From assembly GCF_003284925.1 (NCBI RefSeq), contig NZ_QMEX01000012.1, positions 1 to 64,000 of the forward strand: a stretch of DNA of 64,000 nt, given 5' to 3'. This document shows, in pieces, positions 1-9,177 of this stretch. Below the pieces are notes generated by a model. The model had not been told where the DNA came from and did no database searches. It was given only the letters and a program-made list of their open reading frames with translations. Source of the stretch: Mycolicibacter senuensis (GTDB lineage: Bacteria; Actinomycetota; Actinomycetes; Mycobacteriales; Mycobacteriaceae). The translations under genes were made by a program, and so were the position numbers. Numbering within the stretch: position 1 is the stretch's first letter; every line of letters begins with the position of its first letter.

Positions 1-1057
1 CGGCGGCACCGTTGCCACCGTCGCCACCGAGGCCGACATCGCCGCCGGCACCTCCGTTGCCCCCGACACCCCCGGCGCCGTCGGAGCCGCTGCCCTCGTG
101 GTGCGCCGTACCGGCAGCACCACCGTTACCACCGACGCCGCCGTTACCACCGGCACCGCCGTCGCCGCCGTCGGTCCCGTTGCCGTTGTTGACTGCCCAG
201 TCGCCGTCGACACCGTCGGCACCGGTACCACCGGTGCCGCCCTTGCCGCCCTGGCCACCGGCGCCGCCGTTACCCCCGTTGCCGAAGACCTCGCCGCCGT
301 TACCGCCGACGCCGCCGTTACCGCCGGCGGCACCCTCGCTGCCGGCCGTACCGTTTCCGTTGGCGTCGGTGAGGCCCTGCATCCCCTGGCCGCCGACGCC
401 GCCGGCGCCGCCGATGCCCATGATCGAGCCGCCTGTGCCACCAGCACCGCCGTCGCCGCCCTCGATACCAGCACCGCCCGCACCGCCGTTGCCGAACATC
501 CCGGCGTTACCACCGATACCGCCACCGATACCGTCTTCATCGGCGGCGTAACCGGCTCCCCCGTCGCCGAACAACCAGCCGCCGTTACCGCCATTGATGC
601 TGTCCGCGGTGCCGTCGTCACCGTTGCAGATCAGCCCGCAGTAATCCGGATTCGTATTGAGCGAGTTGATCATGTCGAGCAGCCAGGCGTTGCTCGGATT
701 CTCGATCCAGGCCTCCATGGCCGTGTGCAGCGGCTGGTAGAAGAACGTGTTGAACAACGACGTCATGTCGAATGCGCTGGTGTCGAGCGCGATGCCCGGG
801 TCGGCCGAGGAGTCGAACCAGGAGCTGATGTCCCAGGTGCTGCTGTCCCAGGCGTCGGTGTCCCAGCCCCACGCCGAGTCCGACGCCGGCGCGAACAGAT
901 CGGTCAGCCAGTCGAAGTCGAGGTCGGCGTGCGCCGTGGGCGCCGCGGCCAGCGGAGCCATGCCGAACGCCAGGAACGCGGCCACCGTGCCGCCGGCGCC
1001 GACCACCCGATGACGAACCCGCCGGTCGTTCCTCCGACGCTGTTCCCGACCTGACAT
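1..1057 (-). CDS. PGRS-type glycine-rich secreted protein, 3'-truncated
   Basis: This frame is open from an ATG at 1057 to the window edge, so the C-terminus is missing and 352 residues are visible. Residues 1-44 form a Sec-type signal peptide (Arg-rich start, hydrophobic core, A-x-A site before DLDFDW). A Trp/Asp-rich segment follows at about 60-85, then two cysteines (140 and 144). From about residue 156 the chain becomes GGNGG/GGAGG repeats typical of PGRS domains. There is no PE domain, so it is not a classical PE_PGRS; proteins with a signal peptide plus PGRS occur in some non-tuberculous mycobacteria. Probable location is the cell wall or outside the cell. Function unknown. Confidence 0.8.
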   Translation of the reverse strand, partial: MSGREQRRRNDRRVRHRVVGAGGTVAAFLAFGMAPLAAAPTAHADLDFDWLTDLFAPASDSAWGWDTDAWDSSTWDISSWFDSSADPGIALDTSAFDMTSLFNTFFYQPLHTAMEAWIENPSNAWLLDMINSLNTNPDYCGLICNGDDGTADSINGGNGGWLFGDGGAGYAADEDGIGGGIGGNAGMFGNGGAGGAGIEGGDGGAGGTGGSIMGIGGAGGVGGQGMQGLTDANGNGTAGSEGAAGGNGGVGGNGGEVFGNGGNGGAGGQGGKGGTGGTGADGVDGDWAVNNGNGTDGGDGGAGGNGGVGGNGGAAGTAHHEGSGSDGAGGVGGNGGAGGDVGLGGDGGNGAA

Positions 1058-1198
1058 GTTTCCCCGCTTCTGCGCTGAAGGCGACCTGTGTAGAACTGCA
1101 CAATTAGATGGCTGGTTCACGCAGACTATTCCAAGAAACCGGGTTCCTCCACTCGTCTGCGTGAATTCGCCCGGCCTACAAGTAAGTTAACGCCACGC

Positions 1199-2104
1199 TC
1201 AGTCGTCGGCGGGGGGCTCGCGGCGAACCGCCTTGAGCCGATACATCATCAGATCGGCCGGCACACCACTGGTCTTGGCCGACAGCACCTGTCGGCGGGC
1301 CCGCTTGGCCGTCACACCCAGCTCCTCGAGCGCGCCGGGCTCGATGCGTTCCAGCGTCGCCCCCGACACCACGATGCCGCCCTTGACGGCCCGCTCCATC
1401 ACCCGCGCGGCGATGTTGACGTCCACGCCCAGCCAGTCATCGGCCAGCCGCTGCGGCCGCCCGGTGTGAATACCGGCCCGCATCCGCGGGGTGAAGCCGT
1501 TGACCTCGACCGTTGCGATCGCATCCTGGGCTTCCAGCACCGCGCCGACCGCGATCAGCGGCTCACGGAACACCGCCATGATCCCGTCGCCCATCCGTTT
1601 GACGATGCGGCCGCCGACGTCCAGCAGCGGCGGTTCGACCACCTGCGACACCCGTCGCAGCAAGGTGAGGGTGGCGTCGTCGCCGGACCGCAGCGACCAC
1701 GTGGAGAATCCGACCAGGTCGGTGAAGACCAGCGTGGCCTCGGCATTGGTGGGGGCGCGAGAAATCCGCTCGGTCAACGCCTGCCAGATCTGCAAGGCCC
1801 CCAGGCTGACCTCGCGCGACGCCGCGGAGCGGTCACCCATCAGCCGGCCGGCCGCTCGGGCGGCGGCCTGCGGTCCCCCGTCGCCGGCGGTCGAGAGCGG
1901 ATCGCCGAACTCGGGGTCGCCGGGCAGCGCCCGGCGCACCCGGCGGACCAAGTCGACCACCCGCACGTCGTTGGTCGTGCGGTTCAACCAGGCCGCGGCG
2001 TCGTCGAGGGAGAACGAACGGCGGCGGCTCGACGCGGCATGCTCCGGCATCCCCACCACCTCCTCGAGCTCGTCAGCCTGCCGACCGACCGGCTCAAGGT
2101 CCAT
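1199..2104 (-). CDS. Class III adenylate cyclase (Rv1647-like)
   Basis: A 301-residue soluble class III nucleotide cyclase, making cAMP from ATP. The catalytic domain spans about residues 120-290. The metal ligands D129 (FTDLVGF) and D173 (MGDG) are present. So are K169 and D223, which match the adenine-specifying pair, and N230 and R234, which match the transition-state residues of mammalian cyclases, so it should be an active adenylate cyclase. The N-terminal 115 residues are the regulatory part seen in the Rv1647 family. A longer frame opens at 2176, but ATG 2104 is preferred because a TACGCT hexamer lies 7 nt upstream (leaderless layout). Divergent from the MpaB-type gene. Confidence 0.9.
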   Translation of the reverse strand: MDLEPVGRQADELEEVVGMPEHAASSRRRSFSLDDAAAWLNRTTNDVRVVDLVRRVRRALPGDPEFGDPLSTAGDGGPQAAARAAGRLMGDRSAASREVSLGALQIWQALTERISRAPTNAEATLVFTDLVGFSTWSLRSGDDATLTLLRRVSQVVEPPLLDVGGRIVKRMGDGIMAVFREPLIAVGAVLEAQDAIATVEVNGFTPRMRAGIHTGRPQRLADDWLGVDVNIAARVMERAVKGGIVVSGATLERIEPGALEELGVTAKRARRQVLSAKTSGVPADLMMYRLKAVRREPPADD

Positions 2105-2111
2105 GCGCCCC

Positions 2112-2117
2112 AGCGTA
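2112..2117 (-). promoter_or_regulatory. -10 hexamer TACGCT of the cyclase gene (leaderless)
   Basis: TACGCT ends 7 nt before ATG 2104, placing the transcription start at the start codon. Confidence 0.6.
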
Positions 2118-2205
2118 GGTGGCGGTTGTGGCCACCGGCAACGGCCGAGACACGTGGCACACGCCACGATCGACAATCCCGTCGCGACGCGCCCTCGATA
2201 ATCTA

Positions 2206-2230
2206 GACAACATGTGTTGTCATAATTATG
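2206..2230. promoter_or_regulatory. Two adjacent palindromes in the cyclase/MpaB divergent region
   Basis: GACAAC-ATGT-GTTGTC (2206-2221) is a 6-bp-arm inverted repeat. It is followed directly by CATAATTATG (2221-2230), a perfect 10-bp palindrome. The pair lies 32-56 bp before the MpaB-type start and is AT-rich compared with its surroundings, so it could be an operator. No regulator gene is adjacent and the binding protein is unknown. Confidence 0.35.
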
Positions 2231-2261
2231 GTTGTGTCAGGTTCGCCAGACAGGAGACGTG

Positions 2262-3368
2262 ATGACCATTACGCCGACCACGTCCGCCGAGCGGGCAGCT
2301 GAGCCCGCGGAGCAGAGTGCCCCCGCGCCGGCCGCTCCCAAACCCGCGCCGGCCGTGGAACCGTTGAATTCCGAATCGCTGACCTGGAAGTACTTTGGTG
2401 ATATCCGCACCGGCGTAATGGGCATGTGGATCGGCACAATCGAGAACATGTACCCCGGCCTGGGCGCCGGCGTGGAGGACCACTCCAGCCTGTGGCGTGA
2501 ACCGCTGCAGCGGGTGACGCGGTCGGTGTACCCGATCATGGGCGTGGTTTACGACGGCATGCGCGCCCAGTCCACCGGCGCGGCGATCCGCGACTACCAC
2601 CGCGACATCAAGGGCACCGATGCGCAGGGCCGGCGCTACCACGCGCTGGATCCTGAGACTTTCTACTGGGCGCATGCGACGTTCTTCATGTTGATCATCA
2701 AGCTGGCGGAGTACTTCTGCGGCGGGCTGACCGAGGCCGAGAAGCACCAGCTCTTCGACGAGCATGTGCAGTGGTACCGGATGTACGGCATGAGCATGCG
2801 CCCGGTCCCGAAGTCCTGGGACGAGTTCTGTGAGTACTGGGACCGGGTCTGCGAGGAAGAGCTGGAGATGACGCCGGCCGCGCAGGGCATCCTGGACATG
2901 CGCATCCCCAAGCCGTGGTTCGTGATGATGCCCACCGGCGTGTGGGATCAGCTGTTCAAGCCGGCGCTGGCCGCCCAGCGCTGGGTGGCCGCCGGGTTGT
3001 TCGAGCCGGTGGTGCGGGAGAAGGCCGGGCTGCGCTGGTCAGAAGGCGACGAGGTGTTGTTCCGGCTGTTGGGCAAGGCCGCCCACCTGGCGTTCAGCGT
3101 GGTCCCCGAGGAGATCCGGCTGCATCCACGTGCGCTGGCCGGCTACAAGCGCGAACAGGGCAAGATCGCCGCGGATGCACCGCTTATCGAAGCCCCCTGG
3201 TTCAGCGGACCGCCCAAGGAACGGCGCGCCAGCGGCATGCACTATGTGCCGCGGGTCAGCCGGGGCATGAAGCTGGTCGAGCGGGCCGGCGCGTTCGTGC
3301 ACAGCACCTTCTCACTGGCGGCCGGCGGTGGCCTGGCGCCGCGCCCGCCGCGCCGCAAGGCCGCCTAA
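2262..3368 (+). CDS. Oxygenase MpaB family protein (DUF2236, Rv1645c-like)
   Basis: A 368-residue protein of the MpaB/DUF2236 family, putative haem-containing oxygenases related to latex-clearing enzymes. The first 30 residues are Ala/Pro-rich and probably disordered. The family core, including a segment reading RYHALDPETFYWAHATFF, lies in the middle. ATG 2262 is chosen because CAGGAGA precedes it at good spacing; an in-frame TTG at 2232 has no such support. The substrate is unknown. The gene is convergent with tsnR and their stop codons share 3365-3368. Confidence 0.8.
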   Translation: MTITPTTSAERAAEPAEQSAPAPAAPKPAPAVEPLNSESLTWKYFGDIRTGVMGMWIGTIENMYPGLGAGVEDHSSLWREPLQRVTRSVYPIMGVVYDGMRAQSTGAAIRDYHRDIKGTDAQGRRYHALDPETFYWAHATFFMLIIKLAEYFCGGLTEAEKHQLFDEHVQWYRMYGMSMRPVPKSWDEFCEYWDRVCEEELEMTPAAQGILDMRIPKPWFVMMPTGVWDQLFKPALAAQRWVAAGLFEPVVREKAGLRWSEGDEVLFRLLGKAAHLAFSVVPEEIRLHPRALAGYKREQGKIAADAPLIEAPWFSGPPKERRASGMHYVPRVSRGMKLVERAGAFVHSTFSLAAGGGLAPRPPRRKAA

Positions 3369-4153
3369 GACCGGGCGCCGCGCTGCACCCGCGCGCTCTG
3401 ATACAGGCAGATCGCTGCTGCGGCAGCCACATTCAGGCTCTCCGCGCCGCCGGACATCGGGATGTGCACCCGATGGTCCGCGGCGGCCGCGACGGCAGCC
3501 GGCAAGCCGTGGGATTCCGGGCCGAACAGCCACGCGGTGGGTGCGGTCAGCACCGGATCGGCGTCGTCGAGGCTCAGGTCGCCGTCCAACGCCGTGGCCA
3601 GCAGCTGCAACCCCGCTTCGCGCAGCGCCGCCAGGACCGCGTCGGTGTCGGCGGCCACCACGACCGGGACGTTGAATACGCTGCCCGCCGAGGCGCGCAG
3701 GCACTTGCCGTTGTAGGGATCGACGCTGTTGCCGGTCAACACCACCAGGGAAGCCCCGGTGGCGTCGGCGATACGGATCAGGGTGCCGGCGTTACCCGGC
3801 TCGCCGATGCCCACCGCGACCGCCACCAGGTGCGGCGCCTCGGCCAGCAACCCGCCCAGGTCCGGTTCCGGAACCGTGCATACGGCGACCAAGCCGGCCG
3901 GGGTGACGGTGTCCGACAACGCCTTTGCCGCGCGGTCGGTGACCTGGTGCACCGGCGCCCGTACGGACGTCAGCAGCTCGCCGTGGCGTTGCGCCGCCGA
4001 TTCGGTGGCGAAGACCTCGACGGCCAGACCGCGACGGATCGCGGCCTCGACCAGATTGGGACCCTCCGCCAGGAAGCGCTGTTCACGCTTCCTGACGGCG
4101 TGCCGGTGCAGCTTGACCGCCGCGACCACGCGGGCCGAGCGTTCGGTCAGCAT
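3365..4153 (-). CDS. tsnR: TrmH/SpoU-family RNA 2'-O-methyltransferase TsnR
   Basis: A 262-residue SPOUT methyltransferase expected to methylate a ribose 2'-OH in rRNA or tRNA with AdoMet. An N-terminal RNA-binding subdomain is followed by the trefoil-knot motifs: NAGTLIRIADATGA (motif 1), LFGPESHGLP (motif 2) and IPMSGGAESLNVAAA (motif 3). It lies 20 bp downstream of rplT on the same strand, the position of tsnR in mycobacteria, and is probably cotranscribed with infC-rpmI-rplT. The exact target nucleotide cannot be read from sequence. Confidence 0.9.
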   Translation of the reverse strand: MLTERSARVVAAVKLHRHAVRKREQRFLAEGPNLVEAAIRRGLAVEVFATESAAQRHGELLTSVRAPVHQVTDRAAKALSDTVTPAGLVAVCTVPEPDLGGLLAEAPHLVAVAVGIGEPGNAGTLIRIADATGASLVVLTGNSVDPYNGKCLRASAGSVFNVPVVVAADTDAVLAALREAGLQLLATALDGDLSLDDADPVLTAPTAWLFGPESHGLPAAVAAAADHRVHIPMSGGAESLNVAAAAAICLYQSARVQRGARS

Positions 4154-4173
4154 CCCGGAAAGACCCAGCAGGG

Positions 4174-4563
4174 TCAGGCGGCCTCGCCGGAGGGCGCGTT
4201 GACATCCTCGGGCAGCGCGGCCTTGGCCACTTCGACCAGCGCGGTGAACGCTGCCGCGTCGCTGACGGCTATCTCGGCGAGGTTCTTGCGGTCCACCTCG
4301 ACACCGGCGGCCTTAAGACCCTGGATCAGGCGGTTGTAGGTGACGCCGTTGGCGCGGGCCGCCGCGTTGATCCGGGTGATCCACAGCTTGCGGAAGTCGC
4401 CCTTACGGGCGCGACGGTCACGGTAGGCGTAGGTCAGCGAGTGCAGCTGCTGCTCTTTGGCCTTGCGGTACAGCCGCGACCGCTGGCCACGGTAGCCTTT
4501 CGAGGCCTTCAGGATGGTGCGACGCTTCTTCTGGGCGTTGACTGCCCGCTTCACGCGTGCCAT
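4174..4563 (-). CDS. rplT: Large ribosomal subunit protein bL20
   Basis: A 129-residue basic ribosomal protein beginning [14 protein letters not shown], with the usual long N-terminal helix and globular 23S rRNA-binding domain. The C-terminal tail (about residues 118-129) is acidic and slightly extended, as in other actinobacteria. It is third in infC-rpmI-rplT. In several phyla L20 represses this operon by binding its leader, which fits the structured leader upstream of infC here. Confidence 0.97.
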   Translation of the reverse strand: MARVKRAVNAQKKRRTILKASKGYRGQRSRLYRKAKEQQLHSLTYAYRDRRARKGDFRKLWITRINAAARANGVTYNRLIQGLKAAGVEVDRKNLAEIAVSDAAAFTALVEVAKAALPEDVNAPSGEAA

Positions 4564-4618
4564 GGGGTGTTCCTACTCTCGTTGGGACGTAAGGGATTTG
4601 CGTAGCGCGGAGCGGCTA

Positions 4619-4813
4619 TCAGCCGTTCAGCATCTTGTTGACGCGCTTGGCGTCGGCAGCAGCCACCTCGGTGCGCCCGGCCAGCCGGCGAGTGCGGGTG
4701 CTCGGCTTGTGCTCGAGCAGGTGGCGACGGTTGGCCTTCTGCCGCACGATCTTGCCGGTGCCGGTGCGACGGAACCGCTTCGAAGCGCCACTGTGGGTTT
4801 TCGCCTTGGGCAT
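4619..4813 (-). CDS. rpmI: Large ribosomal subunit protein bL35
   Basis: A 64-residue, very basic ribosomal protein starting [20 protein letters not shown], a textbook bL35 N-terminus. It lies between infC (25 bp upstream) and rplT (55 bp downstream) in the conserved translation operon. Confidence 0.97.
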   Translation of the reverse strand: MPKAKTHSGASKRFRRTGTGKIVRQKANRRHLLEHKPSTRTRRLAGRTEVAAADAKRVNKMLNG

Positions 4814-4838
4814 GTTTCCTCAGTTCTGGTATTCGGTG

Positions 4839-5456
<618 letters not shown>

Positions 5457-5729
5457 GGGACCTCCCTGGGTAGTCTTCCGGTCGCGGCCGCCGCAGTGCT
5501 CGTCCGGACGCAGCGGCGCTGAAACCACCCACCAGCAAAAAAGCCCTGCACGAAGCAGGGCCCGATACCGACCGGTCGCGGCCCGATACCATCGGGACGC
5601 CTGCGCGCGCTGCGCAGAGCAGGCGGTTCGCACCGCCTGCGACCGGACCACTAGGCCTACGGATCGCTCCGCGGCTAGAGGTGGGAGGGAACTCCACTTG
5701 CAGTCCTGGCGTACGCCGGGACGGTCGCG
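5457..5729 (-). promoter_or_regulatory. Structured infC leader (probable L20/IF-3 attenuator)
   Basis: This is the transcribed leader of infC-rpmI-rplT and fills most of the only gene-free stretch over 300 bp. It contains a perfect 9-bp hairpin with a four-base loop (5619-5640) and two complementary 8-bp segments, 5639-5646 and 5572-5579, that can close a larger structure. It also carries two copies of an 11-bp direct repeat (5559-5569 and 5580-5590), the second partly inside the terminator stem, and an intrinsic terminator before the start codon. Known L20-controlled leaders share this logic; the antiterminator pairing was not worked out. Confidence 0.65.
5537..5561 (-). terminator. Intrinsic terminator/attenuator in the infC leader
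   Basis: On the minus strand GCCCTGC-TTCGT-GCAGGGC forms a 7-bp GC-rich stem followed by six T residues. It lies about 80 nt upstream of the infC start and downstream of the promoter, so it acts as an attenuator rather than the end of a gene. Stem-plus-T-tract terminators are uncommon in mycobacteria. Confidence 0.8.
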
Positions 5730-5735
5730 TCCGAC

Positions 5736-5741
5736 AGTCTA
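5736..5741 (-). promoter_or_regulatory. -10 hexamer TAGACT of the infC operon
   Basis: TAGACT is a good sigma-A-type -10 element. It would start transcription near 5729 and give a leader of about 270 nt before infC. Confidence 0.55.
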
Positions 5742-5819
5742 GCAGCAGTTCGGCACTCCTCCGGCCCGGACGTTTCGCCCCGGCGGAGTCCCTCACACTT
5801 TTTTCCCGGCTTGATTGCC

Positions 5820-5825
5820 TATTCT
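5820..5825 (+). promoter_or_regulatory. -10 hexamer TATTCT of lysX
   Basis: TATTCT ends 8 nt before ATG 5834, a leaderless or nearly leaderless layout that supports this lysX start. The divergent infC promoter is 79 bp away. Confidence 0.5.
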
Positions 5826-5833
5826 CCCGGGCT

Positions 5834-8800
5834 ATGACGCTCACCGGCCCGCGTTCGCGCAGCCAGTCGACCTCCCGGTTGCGCTGGGTTCCCGCGGCTG
5901 CGGCCTGGGCCGTCGGCATCGCCGCCACGCTGTCGCTGCTGTCGAGCATGTCGCCGGTGATCCGGTGGGCGATCCGGGTGCCGCGTGAGTTCATCGACAA
6001 GTACCTGTTCAACTTCCCCGACACCAGCCTGGCCTGGGCATTCGTGCTGGCGCTGCTGGCCGCGGCGCTCAGCGCCCACAAGCGCATCGCCTGGTGGCTG
6101 CTGATCGCCAGCCTGGTGGTCGCCGGCGGCTGGAACCTCAGCCGGCTGGTGTCGGACGCCTCCGACCGCTTCCAGGTCATCAGCGGTGTCGCGGGCCTGG
6201 CGCTGCATGTGGCCGCGATCGTCGTGCTGGTGGCCGCCCGCGGCGAGTTCTGGGCCAAGGTGCGCCGCGGTGCCCTGCTGCGATCGGCCGCCACGCTGGT
6301 CGCCGGCTGGACGGTGGCGATCCTGCTGTGCTGGGGACTCATCGAGGTGTTCCCCGGGACGGTGCAGCCCCCGCTGCGGCTGCCCTACGTGGTGAACCGG
6401 GTGGTCGGGTTCGGGCTGCTGGAACCGGACTTCTTCCCCGGCGAGCCGGAGTTCGGGCTCAAGGCGCTGTGCGGGCTGCTCGGGGCGCTGACCCTGATGA
6501 TCGCCGCAATCGTGCTGTTTTTGTCCCAGCGGGCCGACAACGCCCTGACCGGCCAGGACGAGTCGGCGATCCGCGGGCTGCTCGAGGCCTACGGCCAGAA
6601 CGACTCGCTGGGCTACTTCGCCACGCGCCGCGACAAGTCGGTGGTGTTCGCCCCCAACGGGCGCGCCGCCATCACCTACCGGGTCGAGGTCGGGGTCTGC
6701 CTGGCCAGCGGCGACCCGGTGGGCGATCCGCGGGCCTGGCCGCAGGCCATCAGCGCCTGGCTGCGGGTATGCCAGACCTACGGCTGGGCGCCCGGTGTCA
6801 TGGGCGCCGGTTTCGCCGGCGCGCAGGCCTACCGGGACGCCGGCCTGAGCGCGTTGGAGATCGGGGACGAGGCGATCCTTCGGCCAGCGGAGTTCAAGCT
6901 GTCCGGTCCGGACATGCGCGGGGTGCGCCAGGCAGTCGCGCGGGCCCGCCGCTCCGGCCTGACGGTGCGGATGCGGCGACACGGCGAGATCGGCGCCGAG
7001 GAGATGGCCCAGGTGATCGAACGCGCCGACGCCTGGCGCGACACCGAATCCGAGCGCGGCTTCTCCATGGCGCTGGGCCGGCTGGGCGATCCGGCCGACG
7101 TCAACTGCCTGCTGGTCGAAGCGGTGCGCGGTGAGCCGCGGTCCGGCTCACAAACCGGCGAAGTGGTGGCGATGCTGTCGCTGGTGCCATGGGGCCGCAG
7201 CGGGGTATCGCTGGATCTGATGCGCCGCTCACCGCAATCCCCCAACGGCACCATCGAGTTGATGGTCAGCGACCTGGCGCTGCAGGCCGCCACCGTCGGC
7301 GTCAACCGCATCTCACTGAACTTCGCGATGTTCCGGGCCGCCTTCGAGCAGGGCGCCCAGCTGGGTGCCGGCCCGGTGCTGCGGGTCTGGCGCCGGCTGC
7401 TGATGTTCCTCTCCCGCTGGTGGCAGTTGGAGACGCTCTACCGCTCCAACATGAAGTACCAGCCGGAGTGGGTGCCGCGTTACGCCTGCTACGAAGACGC
7501 TCGGCTCATCCCCCGGGTCGGGGTGGCCTCAGTGATCGCCGAAGGCTTCCTGATGCTGCCGTTCTCCCAGCGCAAGGAACAGCACACCGGCCAACGCTCG
7601 TCGGTGCCGGCGACGGTGGCCGCCACCGAGCGGCTGCACGACGACGGCACCGCCCCCGACACCGAGGCCGCCGAGGCACCCGAGGCAGCCGGCCCGCTCC
7701 CCCGGCTCCCCGAGCAGGTGCGGGGCCGGATGGCGAAGTTGAAGTCGTTGCAGGACAGTGGTGTTGACGCCTACCCGGTGGGTGCGCCGCCCAGTCACAC
7801 CGTCGCCCAGGCGCTGGATGCCGGCGCCGGGCAGAGCGTGTCGGTGACCGGGCGGGTGCTGCGGATACGCGACTACGGCGGCGTGCTGTTCGCCCAGTTG
7901 CGGGACTGGTCCGGTGAGGTGCAACTGCTGCTCGACGATTCGGTGCTGGCCACCGGCGGCGACGTGCGTGCCGCGGACTTCAGCTCGGGCGTCGACCTCG
8001 GCGACCTGATCGAGGCCACCGGCGCGACGGGGCAGAGCCGCAACGGAACTCCGTCGCTGCTGGTGACACGGTGGCGGCTGGTCGGCAAGTGCCTGCGTCC
8101 GCTCCCGGACAAGTGGAAGGGCCTGACCGACCCCGAGGTCCGGTTGCGGACCCGCTATGTGGACCTGGCGATCAATCCGCAGGCCCGCGAGCTGATCACC
8201 GCGCGCAGCAACGTGCTGCGCTCCCTCCGGGACACCTTGTTCGCCAAGGGATTCCTGGAGGTCGAGACCCCGATTCTGCAGCAGCTGCACGGCGGCGCCA
8301 ACGCCCGCCCGTTCGTCACCCACATCAACGCCTATGACCTCGACCTGTACCTGCGGATCGCCCCGGAGCTGTACCTCAAGCGGTTGTGCGTGGGCGGGCT
8401 GGAGCGGGTGTTCGAGCTGGGCCGGGCGTTTCGCAACGAGGGGGTCGACTACAGCCACAACCCGGAGTTCACCCTGCTGGAGGCCTACCAGGCCCACGGC
8501 GACTACCTGGCCTGGATCGACGGGGCGCGCGAGCTGATCCAGAACGCCGCGGTGGCGGCCAACGGCGCGCCGGTGGTGATGCGGCCCGTCGCCGGCGGTG
8601 CGGGCCTGGAGCCGGTCGACATCTCCGGGCAGTGGCCGGTGCGCACCGTGCACGACGCGGTCTCGGAGGCCCTCGGCGAAAAGATCGACGCCGACACTGA
8701 TCTGGGCACGCTGCGCCGATTGTGCGACGGGGTGGGCGTGCACTTTTTGCGGCAGTGGGATGCCGGTGCGGTGGTGCTCGAGCTCTACGAGCACCTGGTC

Positions 8801-9172
8801 GAGGCCCGCACCGAGCGGCCCACCTTCTACACCGACTTCCCCACCTCGGTGTCGCCGCTGACCCGGCCGCACCGCAGCAAGCCCGGGGTGGCCGAGCGGT
8901 GGGACCTGGTGGCGTGGGGCGTGGAGTTGGGCACCGCCTACAGCGAGCTCACCGATCCGGTGGAGCAGCGCCGCCGGCTGCAGCAGCAGTCGCTGCTGGC
9001 CGCCGGCGGCGACCCCGAGGCGATGGAACTCGACGAGGATTTCCTGCAGGCCATGGAGTACGCGATGCCCCCGACCGGCGGGCTGGGCATGGGCGTGGAC
9101 CGGGTGGTCATGCTCATCACCGGCCACAGCATCCGCGACACCCTGCCGTTCCCGCTGGCCAAACCCCGCTGA
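5834..9172 (+). CDS. lysX: Bifunctional lysylphosphatidylglycerol synthetase/lysyl-tRNA synthetase LysX
   Basis: A 1112-residue fused enzyme that charges tRNA-Lys and transfers lysine to phosphatidylglycerol, reducing membrane negative charge and giving resistance to cationic peptides. Domains in order: several membrane helices (about 1-230), an MprF-type DUF2156 transferase domain (about 240-545), a linker, an anticodon-binding OB fold (about 640-740), and a class II aminoacyl-tRNA synthetase core with [15 protein letters not shown] and the C-terminal [13 protein letters not shown] motif. The frame extends upstream to 5681, across the infC promoter; ATG 5834 is preferred because of the -10 hexamer 8 nt upstream and the homology limit. 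The fused form is typical of mycobacteria. Confidence 0.93.
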   Translation: MTLTGPRSRSQSTSRLRWVPAAAAWAVGIAATLSLLSSMSPVIRWAIRVPREFIDKYLFNFPDTSLAWAFVLALLAAALSAHKRIAWWLLIASLVVAGGWNLSRLVSDASDRFQVISGVAGLALHVAAIVVLVAARGEFWAKVRRGALLRSAATLVAGWTVAILLCWGLIEVFPGTVQPPLRLPYVVNRVVGFGLLEPDFFPGEPEFGLKALCGLLGALTLMIAAIVLFLSQRADNALTGQDESAIRGLLEAYGQNDSLGYFATRRDKSVVFAPNGRAAITYRVEVGVCLASGDPVGDPRAWPQAISAWLRVCQTYGWAPGVMGAGFAGAQAYRDAGLSALEIGDEAILRPAEFKLSGPDMRGVRQAVARARRSGLTVRMRRHGEIGAEEMAQVIERADAWRDTESERGFSMALGRLGDPADVNCLLVEAVRGEPRSGSQTGEVVAMLSLVPWGRSGVSLDLMRRSPQSPNGTIELMVSDLALQAATVGVNRISLNFAMFRAAFEQGAQLGAGPVLRVWRRLLMFLSRWWQLETLYRSNMKYQPEWVPRYACYEDARLIPRVGVASVIAEGFLMLPFSQRKEQHTGQRSSVPATVAATERLHDDGTAPDTEAAEAPEAAGPLPRLPEQVRGRMAKLKSLQDSGVDAYPVGAPPSHTVAQALDAGAGQSVSVTGRVLRIRDYGGVLFAQLRDWSGEVQLLLDDSVLATGGDVRAADFSSGVDLGDLIEATGATGQSRNGTPSLLVTRWRLVGKCLRPLPDKWKGLTDPEVRLRTRYVDLAINPQARELITARSNVLRSLRDTLFAKGFLEVETPILQQLHGGANARPFVTHINAYDLDLYLRIAPELYLKRLCVGGLERVFELGRAFRNEGVDYSHNPEFTLLEAYQAHGDYLAWIDGARELIQNAAVAANGAPVVMRPVAGGAGLEPVDISGQWPVRTVHDAVSEALGEKIDADTDLGTLRRLCDGVGVHFLRQWDAGAVVLELYEHLVEARTERPTFYTDFPTSVSPLTRPHRSKPGVAERWDLVAWGVELGTAYSELTDPVEQRRRLQQQSLLAAGGDPEAMELDEDFLQAMEYAMPPTGGLGMGVDRVVMLITGHSIRDTLPFPLAKPR

Positions 9173-9177
9173 TCGCG

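Noticed and set aside
98-1054. Long plus-strand open frames over the first kilobase
   Set aside because: They are antisense shadows of the GC-rich PGRS repeats; the minus-strand frame has a start, signal peptide and repeat structure.
2915-4339. 474-codon plus-strand frame across the MpaB end and tsnR
   Set aside because: It is Arg/Gly/Gln-rich shadow sequence spanning two well-supported genes; no homology.
5457-5651. N-terminal extension of infC
   Set aside because: It crosses the intrinsic terminator and lacks family similarity; homology starts at the ATC codon.
5681-5833. N-terminal extension of lysX
   Set aside because: It would begin inside the infC leader region on the opposite strand; a -10 hexamer lies 8 nt before ATG 5834. 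Not fully excluded, as some annotations use a long N-terminus.
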